Shown one piece after another: positions 32,087 through 44,939 of a stretch of 64,000 nucleotides of DNA; position 1 is the first letter of the stretch; every line of letters begins with the position of its first letter. The notes under the pieces were generated by a model. It saw only the letters and a list, made by a program, of their open reading frames with translations. It was not told the origin of the DNA and did not search any database. The translations under genes and the position numbers were made by a program. The DNA is from Morinoia aosen (lineage: Eukaryota > Arthropoda > Malacostraca > Amphipoda > Talitridae). Where the stretch lies: the NCBI GenBank assembly GCA_030386875.1, contig CM059562.1, forward strand, positions 69,996,201 through 70,060,200, read 5' to 3'.

Positions 32087-32191
32087 TCAAATCCGGCCCG
32101 TGCTGAGCAGCGCTCGCTTGAACTGCTTCTCAGGATCCCTCGGACGCGCATCGCGCCGGGTCTTGGGGCAAACTATAACGAGCCCAAACAT
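32087..32191 (-). CDS. GC-rich exon-like island, unidentified, strand uncertain
   Basis: A minus-strand frame of 34 codons ends DPEKQFKRALLSTGRI and TGA at 32089-32087, with about three quarters G/C third positions. A possible acceptor (TTGCCCCAAG) lies inside it. The plus-strand frame through the same segment (32100-32381) is also open and G/C-biased in its first part. No domain is recognised. Confidence 0.22.
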   Translation of the reverse strand: MFGLVIVCPKTRRDARPRDPEKQFKRALLSTGRI

Positions 32192-35100
32192 TGACCTCAT
32201 CAGTGCAAAATTCAGTCCACATCCTCAATTTTTAGTGCTTAGCATAACTCCTGGAAGCTTTTTTTATTTATTTTCGGTTCAATTCCCTATTCTACAATGT
32301 TCTATTTTAAAGCTGAGGTGGCTGAATTTCAAAATTCACAAATACCTTTTTTTAAGAACGTGTGGCTATTGCCTGGAATGAAGTGTCGTTGATGGAGCAT
32401 GGTTGTTTATTATAAAAATTCCATTCGGAAATGAGCTTCCTCAGTTGAAGATAATCAAGCACAATTATTATTCGATGATTAGGGTTGCTTGTTTACGCAG
32501 AAATTTAGCCTTCGTGCCCCGGAGAGCAAAAAATATTAGTAATCAGTCCACGTGGGCATCATTAGACGAACGTTGGAGCACACTAGCAAATTTGAGCTAA
32601 ATCTTAGCTCTTTTGAACATGTTAGAAATTAAAGAGGTTAATTCATTATGTAATGCAAACGTAAATTCTTCGCGGATGAGAAGATCCTCAGCGTAATTAT
32701 TATTGTACGTTTCAAATTACACATGATGAGGATGAACAAAAATGAGAAATTTTTGAGGGAACAAAAATTGCATGAGCGAAAATGGGTAACTATGAATGAG
32801 CTTTAGATCATGATATGTGATCTGCATACGGAGCAATTGTTTACATTGTATGACGGCTGATTATTGTCTTTCCTGAAGAATTTGAAAAAAATACTTTTGG
32901 ATAATTAGTTGGTCAATGAAGCATTTATGCTGGTGTTGTATTGCTTTTACATATAATTTTAAATACGACTCCGTAGATTTTCTTGAAAAAAAGACGGAAT
33001 TGAAATGCAATTTCTTTCTGTGAAATAGTGTCAAAAAGGTATTCATCTTCATAAGTGCACTTGTGCGAATCTGCATCTAAACGTGATTCTAAGGTTAAAG
33101 AATGAATTTTATAATTACCCCCAAGTTTTCAATTTTACCGATATGAGTGGCGACTTAGAGAAAACGTAAGTTAGCACCCTCTGAAATTATTTTAATTTGC
33201 TTTGAAATTTCTATTCCAGTCCTTATTGTTGTACTCGCGTGGGCAGTTCGTCTCGCAGGGGACTGTGGGGCGTATTGATAATGCAATGGTATTACACACG
33301 CAATGCTGTAGATATTACGTCCTTTTTGTGTTGATAAAACATTGAATATATCCTCACAAATTAGGGTTTGGTATGCAAAATTCGGGCATAAATTACAGCG
33401 TCCTAATTTCATTTAATGAATTTGTGGACGTAGTGTGGTGAACCTGGGTACAATAAAAAATATATTTGTTGAGTGCTATGAGAAGGAAAATATTTGAATA
33501 CACTAAACTGAGGTTATTTGAAGTTCCAAAGTTTTTACTAGTGAACGTATACATAACAATAAAAACTTTACGTTTTATTTTGAATAATTTTTTGAAATAA
33601 GTGTAATAATTTAAGTAGGGATAAATTTTCCAAAAGACCAAATGAATGATACTTATAGACTGAGTCGCAAGGGTGCGCTCTGTGCATTTCATTATAAGGA
33701 GAAAGTAACCTGCAGCTTTGCAGACTCTTGAATGATAGAACTGAAACTTAGAATGTTAATAATTAGGTCCTAATTATCCAATCTCAAATTCATACATGCA
33801 TTGTTATCTCTTTCTTGTATGAAGGGCACACGATAAAGTGATATAACTTCGATCATCATACTGTATAGTTCTCATTATTAAAATACTTTTTTTTCTCATC
33901 CTTGGTCAATCATTATCACCAATATCGCGCTAGAAGCGTGCGTTGGAAGTGACTCCGTTTCTACCATGGATCCATATCGCTATAAAATATTCCTCTCTCT
34001 ATTTAACGTCTAGCACTGTAACCCGTTTTACCTCCACTGTATTTAGAGCATCAATATCAAAGAAGTGCATCATAATTGATGGAGCCTAATCTTCCACAGT
34101 CATACTTTTAGCATTTCTTGCACCTAAACGATTGCTTTCATATTCGTTTATTTTTAAAGACATCCTCTCCAGAAGTTCCCGTCAGATGACAGTTATCTTC
34201 ATCTGTGGATGTACAGTATACGCTTCATGATGTGATATTTTTCAATGTCTCAATGTTTTACTCGTCAGCGAGAAAAAAGGCAAATGGGGAGTTAGGTTGT
34301 AATGAATTTCATTCACTTGAGTACAGTGAAGTTCTTTCGCCCGTTTGGGAAGCGGTGTAAGGTTTAGCGTTCATCTCGCATCGAAACATTGTTTATGGTA
34401 ACATTGATCTTACACCCTGCAGTTGATGGAGATTTATTTGTTAAGATAACTCCAGCTCTTGGAATAACCCCGCCACTCTGTGGACTAAAATGATCACAAA
34501 GTAACGAAATGAAACGTCCGCATCATTATGGGGGAAAAGGCAGCTAGATCACAAAGAGCGCATTGAGGAATCAGGAGAGGGCATATTTTTTCTAAGGATT
34601 TTTTGTGCTTTATCAAAAATGGCAGATCCTGGAAGACACCAAGATCTTTTAGATCGGTTTTCAATAGGCGGAGGTTGCTCACAATCGGTCTCCTGAATGT
34701 CTCCTGATGGATCTCCTGAATTTCTTAAAAATTAAAGTGTTCATATTGATCCATTGAAACATTTACTATGTTAGAACACAAAAACCAGACGAATTTGTTT
34801 ATGATTACCTTTTAAATGAAACTAACTTAACAATAGATAACAAACAATTCATTTGTTGATAATGTAATCCACATTGCTGAGTCACACTTAGTCGCGAGAA
34901 GTGACGTGAAGCCACAAGCGGAAGACTCGGCTGGGTGTCAGTTTACCCCAGCGAAGTTCAGGAGCATTCGACCTCATCCTGCGGAACGTTCAGGGACGCT
35001 GCGTGGTTCACATGACTAGTGAGCGGCCATGCAGTTCACAGCCGTCTTGGAATCTTATTATGAAGGAATCTTGGAATCTTATTATAAAGTCGAGAGAAAA

Positions 35101-35373
35101 CAGCTTCTGAAGCAGACAGAACCCTATTTCATCTAGGTACTTACATTTGTGGACATTTCTACGTAAACTTTCAAAAGGTTACGTAAGAAATACTGTGAAG
35201 TTGCGAATTCCGAGAAATTGAAGTGAATCCCTCACTTTTACATTTATGTTGGAGGGTTTCACTTAACAATCTGTCTAACACCTTCCTTCTCTGTCTCGAT
35301 TTCAATGCAGTGTTCTGTTAAGATAAAATCCCTTTCAATATGTAGGACTCAAGCTATCGGAAATACCTTGCAG
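32192..35373. other. no gene supported
   Basis: AT-rich. Open frames at 32861-33692 on the minus strand are AT-biased and unrecognised. A 22-bp imperfect direct repeat (CTTGGAATCTTATTAT twice) lies at about 35046-35083. Confidence 0.4.
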
Positions 35374-35527
35374 TTTGACACACGCTGGTTTCGTTGTACA
35401 GACACACTCAGCTTTCGTCACATGGCCGCTCTGGGATGTGAAGGCTCCATTGCAGCAATGTGTGGCTTTGTCATTTGCTGTAAGAACGTTTGAGCGCCGC
35501 TGGTTGTTGCGGTACCTCTACAACTCT
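35374..35527 (+). CDS. candidate 154-nt exon, unidentified
   Basis: Plus strand, from acceptor AATACCTTGCAG to the consensus donor CAACTCT|GTAAGTTG. Entered in phase 2, the frame is open throughout and continues only about 12 codons past the donor before a stop. It encodes segments such as FVTWPLWDVKAPLQQC and RRWLLRYLYNS, hydrophobic with two tryptophans. Alternative acceptors are at 35303 (strong pyrimidine tract, TTCAATGCAG) and 35402. No family is recognised. It is on the opposite strand from the ShKT gene. Confidence 0.4.
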
Positions 35528-38500
35528 GTAAGTTGTGCAACTGATCATATATGTGAGTTTTAATTTGATACTTTTGATCCAAAATTGAACCACTCAAGTC
35601 TGATTTCTAACTTCCTCTCTTTGAGCTGAATTTTGTGGTTACATTTATGAATTAAGCTATCATTTTAAGGGTACAGTTTCGTTTTAAGTTGATTAATTAT
35701 CCCAGGATTAGGCTTTATGTTCTATTTAACTGTCCATACAAGTAGCAGAGAACAAGTTTCTAAGTTGTATTTACGTGTTCGATTTCAAGTTCAAGTTCAA
35801 TAATGAGGTTCCGACATAAATTTTCCGGTATTAATGTTCAAAAATATTAAGCTTGTCAATTAAACTTGCTCCGTAGCAATTTAATCTTATTGAGAAGCAC
35901 TTATTTAAGTCCTAGGTTAAAAAGGGAAGTTCGATCTCTTAGGCGCGCTGGATTCATGTTGTCCGTTCTATTAAATATTGCTCTATCAGTTCATCCTGTG
36001 AGCGACGATTACTCAGTATGGTGTTTGTAAGGCTAGGTTACGTTACTTTCCTTCTATGTTCGTCTGCAAAATATGTCTGTTGGCTGCACGTTCTTGGACA
36101 TGGAGATCTCTGCTCAACTGCTCACTGGCAGATAGCTAGGAAGCCTCGTATTTCTTCCGAAATGATAGCTACCGTCCCAGTGTAGATAAATTGTCAAGCG
36201 CTTATTTAGTGAAGCTCGCTCGTAAATTTGTCTGCGTTGTATATAATGAAACTCATACCTCTGCATTATTGCGTCGATGACTTTAGTTGTAGAGTCGTGG
36301 TCTGGACGAGTTTAGGGTTACTGGAGTTGAACATCGGAGAACTTTAGGAGTCTAATCCGTCATAGGCTAATTAGACGAACGCGTAATACATTTGTTGTGT
36401 GCCGTACTTTAGATATTTTGCGATTCTTATAACCGCTCACTTCTGGGGAATGAGTGGCGTCAGTGATGAGTAGTTCAATGATCTTCTCCCTTAAAAAAAA
36501 GTGGTGAGATCCCCTTACGCCTGCTTAGCGGTCTCAGTGCTTGCTCTGCTCTACACGGTGCTTCCGCAGCTTTTTTTTATGGCGGTGGGTCTTTATCTTG
36601 CTGCTGTGTCGCCTCTGTCTTAATTGCGATCATGCAAGCTCATTACATCACATTATCATATGCGGCAGAGCAATTAACTTATAAGCGATGAAGGTGAACC
36701 AAAACGCGTTAAATTACCGCGGGTATCACTATAGTTATATTCATATTCGTAAGCCGTTATTACTGGAGCGCTTAAACACGTGAAAGCCTGAACTGAGTTG
36801 TATATGATGCGAGGCGAACGTCATCAATTCCTGAACAAATTTGTTCTGGTAAATTGGATCGCTTTACTACCCTCATATTGGCATTAAAATGGCCAAGTTA
36901 ACGAACAACTTCCGCAATATCCTGTCCATCATGCATTTCTTTCGTAGTCATTGATTTTAATGGGAAAATTTCTAACGTGTACGACCTTTGCATTTATTTT
37001 GCTCGCTCTAGAGCAGAGAGTGAAAGGCTATTATGATGGTTAGTGAATTTACTAAAATACGTACGGGACTGCTCGCAGTTGATGTTAACGCACTCTACTG
37101 TGTGCAGGGCAAATATTCTGCAGTTTTGTCGGCATGTTGTTTATTCTCGTTTCATATGTCACGAACATAAAAGAGGAAAAATCGAAGCCATATACACCAT
37201 GTGAGTTTTTTTAATTTCTCTAAGCGAAATCTTGAGTTTAGTAGACACGTTAATTATTTTTGTTTCAAACGTCAGATATATAAACAAAATATCATTGAAG
37301 CACCTACCGTATTCATTAGGGCTTTTCTTCACTTCTGTTTGAATACATTAGGTAATGTTCCGGCTTCATTATTTTGGCTGGGTATTTCCGTGTCACAAGA
37401 ATTGAATTAAATTGTCCTCTTTAACTTCAAAGGTCTCTCATTTCCCCCCAATCCTCTGATAGGGCAAAAATTGGCCTTGAATTCTTTCCTGAGCTTATTA
37501 AAAGTATTACCATCTATCATAATCTTCAAGTTATTATTTCCTTTTGCATAATTACACTAATGTAATACAGTGAAAATCCTGCCATAACGCAACGTTTCAA
37601 TGAGCTCAAAATGGTTAATTTTATTCAGAAGTGTATGACTGTGTGTCACATCATCCTGGTCAATAGTCAGAAAAATTCCGCGAAAATTTGCAGTCCGGAA
37701 GTGAATCCCTTTAGGTCCAATAAGAGTTACGACCGTAAACTACAAGCAGCAACATCCACACTCTGCTGACCCTTAGTCGCAACTTAATGTGATGATTCAG
37801 ATTTGTGACATTTCCGCCTTGAGCTACCTCTCTGAGCGCTTCTCAAACTGAGAGGCTCACGTCATTCTGCTCCTGTAATCTTTGTTTTTGTTCCCCAGTT
37901 TACCTTATTATTATCCTTTGTTTTGTAGCGATGCAGTTGTCTGCACTCCTGCTAATGGACAAATGAAACGATTATGACGCAATTTTTCATTGACGCTCCT
38001 AAAATATTCTATAATAGCTACCGTTCTCTGCTTGATATATGCTACGTTGAAAATAGTATACAACTAAATAATGAGAACTTTCTCCACTTCAGTATTTAAA
38101 AAAAAAAAACGCAGTGCACCTGAAGTTGTTGAAAGCACACCGATTTCTTCCTTAAAACCTGTTCTTTTAAAGCGCATCTATAGAGAATTCATGTCAAGAT
38201 TTAATCTCCCCATAACTTGTTCCTTGACTCAAATATTAGTGTGGGATTCTCATGCCTCGAGTGACCCCGGATAACGGAATAGGAATGGCAGAGCGAGCCA
38301 TTATAGGACAATAAGATCTGAGCTCACACACAGTGACTGTCAAGTTTACGTGAAGTTTATGGCCAGTAATTTATAGCATTCTAAATTTGCTCAGTCAGGT
38401 GAGCTTTTGAGTCTCGTAATTGGTCAAACAAATTGCGCACACAATGTTTTTACTCTCAGCTTCCTGGTGCCTTGCACTCAATAAATATATTCTTGTGTTG

Positions 38501-41500
38501 CAGTTCTGTGCGCCGTCCATCGTCATGCTGATGGTAGGTTTGCTGCGCAGCTTCTTGATTTAGACCTGCAGTATTGAAGTGTCCGAATATCAATTTATTC
38601 CGCACTGTACTTACATCGGGGCTTCCTATGGTGCTAATTTATTTAACGCTATTTCCTAGAAATCCTCAAAATAATTTGTTTTACGTGAGCAATATTTGGG
38701 CGAGTGTTCATACTGCCAATTACAACAGTGCATGAACAGATTTTTCCGTATATGGTATGAGCATGGCGTGAATATCGGCTGATGTACCAGCTTTTTGCAT
38801 CAGTACCGAGTCTGCAACTCTTACTATTGCTAAAGTGATACCCGGTACGAACACTAAGTCCTATGCAATGCCTAACATTTGTGATAACTGTACTCCTAAC
38901 ACAGTTGGTTTTCCGTTGCTCAATCTTCTTTCAAGTGTTGCGAGCTTCTTGATGTCTATAAGATTCTATTCTTTCTTGAACCATTCTTGGATGCAAAGTA
39001 TTGCTGATGACTATCGTATGTGCTTACTGATTCTCTAACTGCTCAGCTCACATTGAAGAATAGAAATCCTGTTCACCTTTTACTTACTACAAATGAATGC
39101 TATATTTTGATACCTCTATGGACGGACGAGCTTTCCTTTAGAGTTGGTCTGGTTTCCGTATGACCACATAATTGATAATTTACGGTTACAAAGAGTTTAT
39201 GTTTGAAAGACTGAGATTGTGCACAGTTACTAGCGGGTTACCCTGTGTAGAGCAAGGCACATGCTGTAAATGTTCAATGCCACTCGTACTTTTCAACGTT
39301 AACGTTATTGTACTCTCAGATTCTAAAATTAGACTTTATGGCTTACATGTAAACTTAATTGAAGAATTAAATACACTGAGAAATAATCCAGGAATTATCT
39401 ACCGTACCTAAAAATATCAGATTCTTTATTCCAATAATTGTGAAAGGACCAAAACTTAACAGCAGATAAATGTCTTTTTGGTTGAAAATGGTAGATCTGA
39501 GTTCAGTCTACAACTAAACTACTAAGTTTCCAAGCGCCATTATCTTTATTGGTGACGTAGCGATGACATACCAGACCCGCTGTCAAAACGCTCATTTGAA
39601 TGCCTCATTTTCTTTATTTCTTTCATATATTTGAAACAAGCTTTCGGTTCGTGTAACGCCACCTCGGCCCAATGGACGGATCCTACACTCATGAGAATTC
39701 CCCAAGGTTGCGCTGAGATGTGGCTACGTGCGTCACTTTACCTCCAAGCTGACCCAGCAACACCTGCAGTTCACACGACAGCACACACCTTGCCTCTGCT
39801 CCTAATCGGTCAACCTGGCTATGTAGTTGCGGAGGGAGTTGTAATCACTCGAAATCATGTCGCTGTTCACTTCCTGACGCGTGGTAGTAAGTTGTGCGTT
39901 TGAATAGAAAGATTGACACTGCGACGTTTCCTGCTCATAGGTTTATACATAGGGATTATGCTCTTTCTTCGTCTCATCAAAACGTATTAAATATATATTT
40001 TTATTGAATGCTTTGAGGGCTTAACATAAGGGTTATGAAAACAGTTGTATGGTCGTTTGAACAACAGTCTATCGTATTGTAGTTGCTGTTTTATTGCCTT
40101 TTTTTCAATTGGCATTGCCGAAATTTTCGCTGTGCGATGTTACACTAACTTCAGACCCGTAGAATTTTTGATGCGCGCAGTTCGTACTGATTGTAAATGC
40201 TTGCTTGAGCAAAATTATTTGCCGTGACTTTTTGTGACTAAAAAAGCATGCCGAGGTTACTCTGCCAATTTGAACTCATTTACTTTACGGTGAAAAAAAA
40301 ATGTTGGGATCAAACTGCCGCATAGAATATTTTTCTTACGTCATGTGAAATACATACCTTATTTTGGTAAAGCGAGATGGATCGAAATTCTCGATCGTGG
40401 CCAGTGAGGCGTGCACTCTCTGACACACCCTCTCTGTCTAAGCTGCAGATATCTCTGCTTACTGACCGCTTCTCTGACGATATCCTGCATAATTTTAATC
40501 CCCCGTGCGTCCTTCGAACTTTGCATATAACTTGGGCAAAAAATATAATATTATTAGACTGTTGGGTTCTTTTCAGGGACGTTGTCTGGACTTATGTTCG
40601 GCAATTATAGAAGCAATCGGGCGTTCAGCTGCTCCTTATAGGACTCGCTTAGACCTAAATTTGCTTTAATTATGTCTTAAAGATAATGAGTTAAGTGATA
40701 GCGATCAAATAGGCTAGCATGTATTGCGTTAGTTCTACGAACACCATGAACAGGTCGACGGTTTTTAACCCGTCTCAGGAATCAAGGCAATGCGGCTGGA
40801 CAAGCCAGACAGGACTGCACCTGCTCAGTTCGGTCTGCTATTGCTATCGTGGTCCAGGTTGCGCTTTTGGGCGCTGCGTTTTTCACTTGCATAATGTTTC
40901 CGCATGTCTAACCTACAGACGCAGCGCCAGTGTTGTCATGTCGCACGAACGTTTTTCCAGACCCGCCCCCGTTAATGGTCCCAACTTGGAGACTCGATCA
41001 GGCTCGTGGGAAATTTCCTCAAATTTTTGCAGGGTTTAACGACCTATGCAGCAGACCCCGATCGTCGCAACCTGTGAAGATTGATGATAATTTTTAATTG
41101 TCTCTTCTGACTCTCAGGGAAATTTATTGTTTCACAGGAGAAACAAAGCAAGTTAGATGAGAAGAAAATTGAATGACAATGGAATATTTTATGTGCGTTC
41201 AATTGATTCGTTAACATGTTCATAAATTGCTTTGCTGTGCTTGTTGAGGATAGACGATGAAAAGTAATTTGTGTTGTGAAATAATTTAGCTTGAATGCCT
41301 CCTGAACTCTTAGAATGGTTGAGAGCAAATCATGTGGTATTGACGTTGTATATCGTATTGGTGTCCTGAATGCTTCTCTGGGTTGTAAAGATAAAAAATT
41401 GGCCTCACTTTTGTGTTGTATTATAGTTATTTTCTTGAAAACTTCACTTCTCCTAAATTTATGAAAGCCTAAAACTTTTAAAATATTTACGCAAACCTTA

Positions 41501-43996
41501 CAATTCTCTATTTGGTCGTAAATAAATCCTTCAAGTCTTTGCATAATTAACAGTAAGTTAGTTTTGAATCGTAGTTATAAACAATCGAAAAATTGTTGAA
41601 AAGAGTTGCAATTGAACATTTACTTAATTGTAAAATTAAGTATTCTGTTTTAAATGTCGAATTTCACATGAAGTCGTGAATGTATTTAAATTATAGGATG
41701 AATCTATAAGCAGGATTGTTTCCATATTTATATAAACTCATCCATTAATTCATTTATATCAACTCATCCAATGATTTTTATTTAATATAATTTCCTGTCA
41801 TAATTGCGAATGTTTTTCTATGTTCAGTGTAAATATTTAGTGATAATAAGGTTTGATTGATTTAAAATCAATGAGATTTAATGTAGTGATACGTACATGG
41901 GCATTTTAATTCACAGCCAAAAATAAAACGCTATCATTTAGTCAACACTATTTGGGTGTGTTCAAGACAGAATTAACCTTATAAGTTTAAGCCTCGATTT
42001 GATCAGTCTCGTTTCATTTCAGAGAAATAGTAGTGTGTTTAAGAGCTGCTACTCCCAGTATCAAGTCATGAAAGTTTTGCTACCATAGCACCATGAACAC
42101 ATCACGTGCTATTGGAGTCACCAGCCAAACCAACGGTTCAAAACTTGAGAGTGCAAACGGCTCCATGAACAGATTGTCCTTGAATCCGTACTCTATTCTA
42201 CAGGAGTGCAGTTACCCTACAGATGTCAATGAGCACACGTCCTTCAGTTTTAAGATGTTGAGTTTCAGCATTAGAACTGTGATAGTTTTTACCCTGATTT
42301 GGAGCAAAAAAAATCGCAATATATTCGCTTCTTCAATCTTCAATTGTCGTGATGTCCCTGAGAGCTGGTGAGCTGTCGCCAGTGCACTAGAATGCAAATT
42401 ACGCGAAGGAGGAGTCTGTACTGAATTGTATGAATGTTTCCTAGAGTTGCGGCCTGGGGTGTGATCGAAATATTGCCGCATTTGCTGCAGTGCGTTTTTT
42501 TTCTGCTTGGCGTGGCTACTCCCGTTTTAGATATTGTAGCCTTCAGTTCTTCAACTTGGTTCATGAATATTAATGTGATCATCAGTGTTAGATTTAAAGA
42601 ATCATTAACGATTTTGTTTTTTATGAGTGGTTCGAACCTGTACTCCTGTTATCCTAATACGGATCATCATTATTATCTCAATGGTTCGCTGCTTACAATT
42701 TTTGTCTTGACGAAAAATAACTAAATTGAACAAGAAACACCTAGATATCTCGAGATTCATAACGCTCAGTTACAGCTCATTTTATGAATTCAGTGAAATG
42801 CTAACGCGAGTGCAACTAGGTTCTTCGAAACGCGTAGAGGTTTTGCACCGTGATACAAGTCAAGAACGGAAAGAATTAGTTTTGTGCAATCGATGCTGGT
42901 GAATTCTATGGCCCTATTTTGTGCTATAGCATAATAGTGCATGTCACTTGAGCGACTCAAGCTGGGCGAGTGCTGCAGATTACGCTTGATGGAAAATCAC
43001 TCGGTCCATCGTACATCGTCAATGTCTCCCAATTTTGAGGTGTGGGAGGCATTGAAATCGTTTACCGCGCATTGAAGTATGGTTAGGCAAATACTTCTGC
43101 ATTGGCGAAAAAAACACTTGAATGAATATTCTCATTTTTATTTTTTGAAAGACAACTCGCGAATGAAGGACGTTGCTTACTTTTTTAGCCTTGAATTAAA
43201 ATCTTGACCTTGTAAATGACGCATATCGTCGTGAAAAATTAATTTCAACGTAGGAGTAACTTATTTTCTTTTTAAAACGTAAAATATGTTAAGGCTTAAG
43301 GTTATCCACTCACATCGTGAAGCTGCTTATAAGTTTGATAAATAAGTGAGTTATTGGTGTTAGTTGCTTTAGACTATTGGTTAAGGTGGTGTGCTCAGTC
43401 AAATCTCAAGAGTGTAACCTAATTTATAGCAAGCGTTTTGCAGTATCGAACTAATATCCGATCGACTGCTGCAGATGCATTTAATGGGTTGAAATCCCTC
43501 GCATTTCTTACATCCCATGACGAGTTTTAGCATTCATGTTTATATCACTCACGACCCTCCGTGATGGTATACCACACACCGGCGTCTGTCGTCTGAGAAA
43601 ACTGTTCTCGTTTAGAGCTAGAGCAACCACCCCAAATGCATGGAATTACGTGGGTTTCAAACATGCCTTAAACGTAAACGTGTCTTGCTCATTTTTAGGT
43701 CATGTCCTAAACATCACGATTACAGAAAAAGAGAGCGAGTAACTTTGATACCTTTTCCAAGAAAGAGAGCGAGTAACTTTGATGCTTTCCAAGCTTGCGA
43801 TGCACGAGTACCAACACTCAACAACAGTGCACCTGTCGTGTAAATACGACTGGACAGAACGTAAAACTTGCGAGGAGAGTCCGATGACCTTGTCTGCTAA
43901 GCATAATGGCTTCTCGTGACTGCGGTCAGTCCGGTCCAACCGTCTGGCATGATCGTGCTGAGAAACGTGTGAGAGGCGTCGTCTTATTCTCTATCG
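35528..43996. other. 8.5-kb stretch without a supportable gene
   Basis: Mostly AT-rich. A 90-codon plus-strand frame at 39631-39903, ending near a GTAAGT donor at 39889, contains GCAEMWLRASLYLQADPATP; the splice context upstream is poor. A GC-richer patch at 40710-41035 and the 166-codon minus-strand frame at 41044-41544 (AT-rich codons) have no recognisable domain. Confidence 0.35.
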
Positions 43997-44244
43997 TAGG
44001 GATCCCCAACCTGGGGTGCTCGCACCCCTTGGGGATGCGAGAAAAGTTCAGGTAAATATTAGGATATTGGCTATATGTTGACATTTTTATTTCAGGGGGT
44101 GCGAGACGATATTTAAAGAGGTTTGAGAAAAGTTCAAGTAATAATACGAGATTGGCAACATGTTGGCATTTTTATTTCAGGGGGTGAGAGATTTGAATGA
44201 AATTTCTTTCGGGGTGCGGGGAAAACAAAGGTTGGGAACTCCTG
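43997..44244 (+). mobile_element. hAT-type MITE with internal direct repeats
   Basis: Ends TAGGGATCCCCAACC and GGTTGGGAACTCCTG are inverted matches at 11 of 15 bases and resemble hAT (Charlie-like) termini. Flanks CTCTATCG (43989-43996) and TTCTATCA (44245-44252) match at 6 of 8, consistent with the 8-bp target duplication of hAT elements. Inside, a block of about 75 bp occurs twice about 85 bp apart, each containing GAAAAGTTCA and ATTTTTATTTCAGGGGGTG. No coding capacity. Confidence 0.7.
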
Positions 44245-44630
44245 TTCTATCATATATTCATGTCTTGAGAGAGCCGAGGCGTGAAAAGTTAAAGCCAACG
44301 CTCGCAAGGTTGTTGCTATTAATTACTGAGAAGTTGCTTTGCGAATTATCAATTAAATGAAAACCTAACCTCATTTGAGTGCATACAGGAGACATAAAAG
44401 TGGGTGTTCTCCTTTAAATGAGCATTTTTTTCGAAAAACCAAATGAAGAGTTTGTGGTGTAGAGTTCTTTCTCCTTGTGTATGTTCAAATAACATCACAA
44501 AATTACTTCGATGAAAATTGTTCCCCATATTATTGCGACGTTCATTTTGAGGACTGGAGTGGGGATGGAGAAGTCAAGTTAGAAAAGCTGGCCCAGAGAA
44601 GTCGCACTTGGGAAATCAGCAAGCTTGTTT
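44245..44630. other. no gene supported
   Basis: Short flank between the hAT-type element and the LINE fragment. Open frames on the plus strand are unrecognised. Confidence 0.35.
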
Positions 44631-44939
44631 CTATTTGCTCGACTTTGTTCGGAACCGAGTTAGGTAAGGAAGATTGAAGTCGCTTTCAATTAGCCTATTC
44701 TGGGGGAAGCTCAAAGTATTGTAAAGTAAATCAATTATATCACCATCTATTGTGCTAGCCGGGCTTCTATAAACGAACGCAATTTTCATTATTAATCTCT
44801 GCCATGAGTTAATTGTTTGATGTAATTGTTCAATTTGTGTGTTCCTATCTTCATTTAGCACCGTGACCCCAACTGCTTTTTTAACGTTAATTATTGAACC
44901 GACGCTTCTCATGTCGCAGATTAGACAGCATGGTGGCAC
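44631..44939 (-). pseudogene. LINE retrotransposon, endonuclease-domain fragment
   Basis: An open minus-strand frame of about 100 residues with two signatures of the APE-type endonuclease of non-LTR retrotransposons: KIAFVYRSPAST (usual form V-x-Y-R-P-P) and, after a helix DIIDLLYNTLSF, RLIESDFNLPYL (usual form x-GDFN). The glycine before DFN is serine here. Upstream bases suggest related sequence in a shifted frame. No reverse transcriptase follows, so it is a short dead fragment, probably of a Jockey/CR1/L2-like element; the clade is uncertain. The orientation is opposite to the LINE end at 6717. Confidence 0.72.

Noticed and set aside
41044-41544. 166-codon minus-strand gene
   Set aside because: AT-rich codons, no recognisable domain, no splice context. 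Length alone is not convincing at this base composition.
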